Assembly (NCBI GenBank): GCA_017465505.1 | Contig: JAFTWB010000023.1 | Span: 1 to 64,000 of the forward strand | Reading direction: 5' to 3' | Length of the DNA: 64,000 nucleotides | Origin: Clostridia bacterium | GTDB taxonomy: Bacteria > Bacillota > Clostridia > Oscillospirales > Acutalibacteraceae | In this document: positions 61,092 to 64,000 of the stretch, one piece after another | Position numbering within the stretch: position 1 is the first letter of the stretch | Layout of the letters: each line of letters begins with the position of its first letter | Notes under the pieces: model-generated | What the model was told of the DNA's origin: nothing | The model's input: the letters and a program-made list of their open reading frames with translations, nothing else | Databases searched by the model: none | Program-made: the position numbers and the translations under genes

Positions 61092-61631
61092 TTAACCCTC
61101 GTAGTTAAAGCCCAGCTCAAGGGCTTTTCTGTTGGATTCAATAAGGTGCTGCTTTGAAGCAGGAACAACCTTCTGAAGTGCTCTCTCGATGTTCTCAAAA
61201 GGAATCACGTTTGTGTGCTTGATAACAAAACCGAGAAGAATCATATTTGCAAGACCTGAGAGGCCTTCATCACTTGCAAGCTTTGTAGCAGGGATATAGT
61301 AAGCCTCAACGTCAGTACGGTTTACTTTTCTGCCGATAAGAGCAGAGTCAACGAAAATCTTGCCGCCCTTAACTGTTGCGTCCTCGTACTTGTCAAGAGA
61401 AGGAAGGTTCATAACAAGAAGTGTATCGGGATTTGCAACAATGGGAGAACCAACGGGAGTGTCGGAAAGAATAACAGAGCAGTTAGCTGTACCGCCACGC
61501 ATTTCAGGGCCGTAAGAAGGAAGCCAGCTTACCTCTCTGCCCTCTAAAAGACCTTCGTATGCAAGGAACTTTCCTGTAAAAAGGATACCCTGACCGCCGA
61601 AGCCTGCAATAAGCATATTTGTAGTAGTCAT
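61092..61631 (-). CDS. 2-oxoacid:ferredoxin oxidoreductase gamma subunit
   Basis: A 179-residue subunit opening TTNMLIAGFGGQGILFTGKF, with WLPSYGPEMRGGTANCSVIL, the family signature. It completes the four-subunit enzyme. Its start overlaps the TPP subunit stop. The substrate (2-oxoisovalerate or 2-oxoglutarate) is not decided by sequence. Confidence 0.92.
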   Translation of the reverse strand: MTTTNMLIAGFGGQGILFTGKFLAYEGLLEGREVSWLPSYGPEMRGGTANCSVILSDTPVGSPIVANPDTLLVMNLPSLDKYEDATVKGGKIFVDSALIGRKVNRTDVEAYYIPATKLASDEGLSGLANMILLGFVIKHTNVIPFENIERALQKVVPASKQHLIESNRKALELGFNYEG

Positions 61632-62386
61632 TACTTAGTTTCCTCCTCTGCGAATTTATCCTTGTATACGCCCAAGGGATAGTAAGGAATCATATTTTCC
61701 TCTAACCACTTGAGAGCATTGGGAGGAGTAAGACCCCAGTTTGTGGGACAAGTGGAAAGAACCTCAATAAGTGTGAAGCCCTTGCCCTCAGTCTGATATG
61801 TAAAAGCTTTCTTAATAGCCTTTTTAGCTGCTTTAACGTTCTTTACGTTGTTAACTGCAACACGCTCAAGATAAGTAGCACCGTCTACGTTGGAGAGAAG
61901 CTCACAAACCTTTAAGGGGAAACCAACTGTGTTTGTATCTCTGCCGTAGGGAGATGTCTGAGTAACCTGACCGGGAAGAGTTGTGGGAGCCATCTGGCCG
62001 CCTGTCATACCGTAAATTGCGTTATTAACGAAGATAATTGTGATGTTCTCGCCTCTTGCTGCAGAGTGAACTGTTTCAGCAGTACCGATAGCAGCAAGGT
62101 CACCATCACCCTGATATGTAAATACGATGTTCTCGGGGTTAGCACGTTTAACGCCTGTTGCAACAGCAGGAGCTCTGCCGTGAGCAGCCTGAACCATATC
62201 AACATCAAAATAATCGTAGGACATAACTGAGCAACCAACGGAGGCAATACCTACTGTTTTACCCTGAATACCCAGTTCATCAAGAACCTCGGCAACAAGG
62301 CGGTGAATAATACCGTGAGTACAGCCGGGGCAATAATGAAGAGTAGCGTCTGTTAATGCCTTGGGCTTCTGGAATACAACTGCCAT
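61631..62386 (-). CDS. 2-oxoacid:ferredoxin oxidoreductase TPP-binding beta subunit
   Basis: A 251-residue thiamine-pyrophosphate subunit. CPGCTHGIIHRL, the TPP motif GDGDLAAIGTAE (residues 95-106) and NNAIYGMTGGQMAPTT are intact. It catalyses decarboxylation of the 2-oxoacid. Confidence 0.93.
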   Translation of the reverse strand: MAVVFQKPKALTDATLHYCPGCTHGIIHRLVAEVLDELGIQGKTVGIASVGCSVMSYDYFDVDMVQAAHGRAPAVATGVKRANPENIVFTYQGDGDLAAIGTAETVHSAARGENITIIFVNNAIYGMTGGQMAPTTLPGQVTQTSPYGRDTNTVGFPLKVCELLSNVDGATYLERVAVNNVKNVKAAKKAIKKAFTYQTEGKGFTLIEVLSTCPTNWGLTPPNALKWLEENMIPYYPLGVYKDKFAEEETK

Positions 62387-63447
62387 TATTTATTACCTCC
62401 TACTGCTTCTTCAATCTTAGCCAGAACCTCTTCAGGTGTCATAATCATACCACCTGTGCGGTTGCAGAGGTAGCAGGGCTTTGTGCATTCTGTGTAAAGC
62501 TTAACGTCCTCAATAAGCTGACCCATAGAAAGCTCAACGCTGATGAAAGAGTTAACCTTGTCAGCGATTGCTCTGATTTCCTTCTTTGGGAAAGGCCAGA
62601 GGGTAATGGGTCTGAACATACCAACCTTGATACCCTTTGCACGAGCGGCGTCAATAGCGTTCTTTGCAATTCTTGCAGAGATACCGTAAGCAACAACGCA
62701 AACCTCTGCGTCGTCCATAAGGAACTCCTCGTACATAGCTTCGTTTTCTTCGATGTAAGCGTAACGCTCAAAACGCTCGAAGTTCTTCTGCTCAAGAAGC
62801 TCGGGCTTTAAGAAGAGGGAGTTAACGATGTTGTGCTCTCTCTCGCAATTTGTGCCTGTAACAGCCCAGGGCTTTTCGTAGGTCTTAACCTCGCCCATAT
62901 CAAGGCTTACAGGCTCCATCATCTGACCCATTGTACCGTCAGCAAGAAGCATAACTGTCATTCTGTACTTGTCAGCCATATCAAAGCCCTGGAAAGTAAG
63001 GTTAACCATTTCCTGAACTGAGTTGGGAGCAAGAACAATCATATGGTAGTCACCGTGAGAAGTACCACGGGTAGCCTGGAAGTAGTCTGCCTGAGAGGGC
63101 TGGATACCGCCAAGACCGGGGCCGCCACGCTGAACGTTAACAACAAATGCGGGAAGGTCGCAACCTGCAAGGTAAGAAAGACCCTCGCCCTTAAGTGAGA
63201 TACCGGGGCTGGAAGAAGAAGTCATAGCTCTCTTGCCTGCTGAAGCTACGCCAATAACCATATTGATAGCAGAAATTTCACTTTCTGCCTGTAAGAATGT
63301 ACCGCCAACCTTGGGCATACGCTTGCTCATATAAGCGGCGATTTCTGTCTGGGGTGTAATGGGATAACCGAGGTAGTGACGGCAGCCTGCCATAATGGCG
63401 GCCTCAGCCATAGCCTCGTTACCTTTCATCAATACTTTATCTGCCAT
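62386..63447 (-). CDS. 2-oxoacid:ferredoxin oxidoreductase alpha subunit (VorB/KorA-like)
   Basis: A 353-residue subunit with GYPITPQTEIAAYMSKRMPK at the start, AESEISAINMVIGVASAGKR and QRGGPGLGGIQPSQADYFQA, the VorB/KorA signature. It binds TPP and CoA with the beta subunit. It lies 13 bp after the ferredoxin subunit gene. Confidence 0.92.
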   Translation of the reverse strand: MADKVLMKGNEAMAEAAIMAGCRHYLGYPITPQTEIAAYMSKRMPKVGGTFLQAESEISAINMVIGVASAGKRAMTSSSSPGISLKGEGLSYLAGCDLPAFVVNVQRGGPGLGGIQPSQADYFQATRGTSHGDYHMIVLAPNSVQEMVNLTFQGFDMADKYRMTVMLLADGTMGQMMEPVSLDMGEVKTYEKPWAVTGTNCEREHNIVNSLFLKPELLEQKNFERFERYAYIEENEAMYEEFLMDDAEVCVVAYGISARIAKNAIDAARAKGIKVGMFRPITLWPFPKKEIRAIADKVNSFISVELSMGQLIEDVKLYTECTKPCYLCNRTGGMIMTPEEVLAKIEEAVGGNK

Positions 63448-63460
63448 TTATCTTTCCTCC

Positions 63461-63664
63461 TTACTTCTCAACTGTGATTACACAGTCGGGACACATTGTA
63501 GCACAGAAAGCACAACCGATACATTTATCCTGTTCTGTAACCTGTGCAGGGTGATAGCCCTTAGCGTTAAGCTCATCGGAAAGAGCAACAATGCCTTTGG
63601 GACATACGCCTACGCAAAGGGAGCAGCCTTTACATCTGTCTTTGTCAAAAGTAACCTTTGCCAT
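63461..63664 (-). CDS. 2-oxoacid:ferredoxin oxidoreductase delta (ferredoxin) subunit
   Basis: A 67-residue 2x[4Fe-4S] protein from the ATG at 63664 (GGAGGAA upstream). The two cluster motifs are CKGCSLCVGVCPKG and CIGCAFCATMCPDC. It carries electrons from the TPP site to external ferredoxin. Confidence 0.93.
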   Translation of the reverse strand: MAKVTFDKDRCKGCSLCVGVCPKGIVALSDELNAKGYHPAQVTEQDKCIGCAFCATMCPDCVITVEK

Positions 63665-63719
63665 TTTTATTCCTCCAATCAAAGTGAGGGCTTAAAGCCT
63701 TTTCTTTATTGTACTTAGA

Positions 63720-64000
63720 TTACCAGAAGTTTCGCTCTTGCAAAACTAAAGGCATAAGATTTTCGATTTTGTCTTTTAACTGTTCATAAACAGGCTCAAA
63801 AACCGTTGTAAGCTTTAGGGGTAAGCCCAAACGGCGTGAAGCCTCGTTTGCATACTCAAGAGAGTCAAGCACCGCTTGAGCAGTGGTTTCTCTTCCGAGG
63901 TTTGAGTTGTTGACAATTGCGGTGAAAGGAATACCTGCCGCCGCTTCGATTTCTTCCTTGATTTCAAGGAGAGAGTCAACATCTTTTGTAAGAGGACGGT
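63720..64000 (-). CDS. C-terminal part of a ParA/CobQ-like nucleotide-binding protein (partial)
   Basis: The last 93 residues of a leftward gene that continues beyond the window. The visible part has RPLTKDVDSLLEIKEEIEAA, FTAIVNNSNLGRETTAQAVL and LPLKLTTVFEP. The IVNNSNLG segment resembles the adenine-specificity loop of MinD/CobQ-like P-loop proteins often encoded upstream of such oxidoreductases. The P-loop itself is outside the window. It is probably the first or an early gene of the operon. Confidence 0.6.
   Translation of the reverse strand, partial: RPLTKDVDSLLEIKEEIEAAAGIPFTAIVNNSNLGRETTAQAVLDSLEYANEASRRLGLPLKLTTVFEPVYEQLKDKIENLMPLVLQERNFW

Overview
The window looks like a chromosome segment of an anaerobic, starch-degrading gut Firmicute of the Ruminococcus/Oscillospiraceae type. 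The support is a dockerin-bearing GH13 amylase, a second dockerin protein carrying starch-binding-like modules, the complete [FeFe]-hydrogenase maturation set (HydE, HydF, HydG), a 2-oxoacid:ferredoxin oxidoreductase, acetate kinase, and AGGAGG ribosome binding sites throughout. The species cannot be fixed from the sequence; resemblance to R. bromii amylosome proteins is an inference.

Positions 1-14337 are the right-hand part of an integrated element, most likely a prophage. A leftward early operon (9599 to 124) encodes Cro-like and other HTH proteins, small Cys-rich or zinc-ribbon proteins, a ParB-like protein, a DUF6017-like replication domain, an HUH endonuclease and a sigma-like HTH protein. 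A rightward lysogeny arm (9853-14214) encodes an XRE repressor, a small HExxH protein, a 50-residue protein, a coiled-coil SF1 helicase and a tyrosine integrase. It ends at a 44-bp 3' half of a tRNA-Ala(GGC) gene, which is the attachment site. The other end, with virion genes and the whole tRNA, should lie left of position 1.

Positions 14400-23900 hold a lipoprotein/DUF6935/zinc-ribbon group, a 7TM-LuxR regulator and a BMP-type nucleoside ABC transporter. Positions 23904-29059 hold ProX and the operon TM1266-hydE-hydG-hydF, preceded by an unassigned riboswitch-like leader. Positions 29221-38259 are the UMP biosynthesis operon pyrC-carB-pyrK-pyrD-pyrF-pyrE-pyrB-pyrI with a transcription attenuator; carA is absent. 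Positions 38523-49663 hold an M29 aminopeptidase, a secreted unknown protein, a PPP phosphatase, tRNA-Arg(CCU), the dockerin amylase, small membrane proteins, ackA divergent from tmcAL, and a Cof-type HAD hydrolase. Positions 49682-57490 hold a PadR-DUF1700-DUF4097 cassette, queH/gph/cyclase and the large dockerin-CBM protein. Positions 57539-64000 hold a split chromate transporter and an operon for a 2-oxoacid:ferredoxin oxidoreductase, an XRE-cupin regulator and an acyl-CoA synthetase.

The most unusual signals are non-coding. (i) Arrays of different short hairpins are joined by a constant GYGATAT heptamer at 25767, 38381 and 54177. (ii) A structured attenuator precedes the hydrogenase maturation operon. 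(iii) Two orphan promoter-terminator units could encode small RNAs. Among proteins, the helicase in the lysogeny arm is the best candidate for an undescribed defence function.
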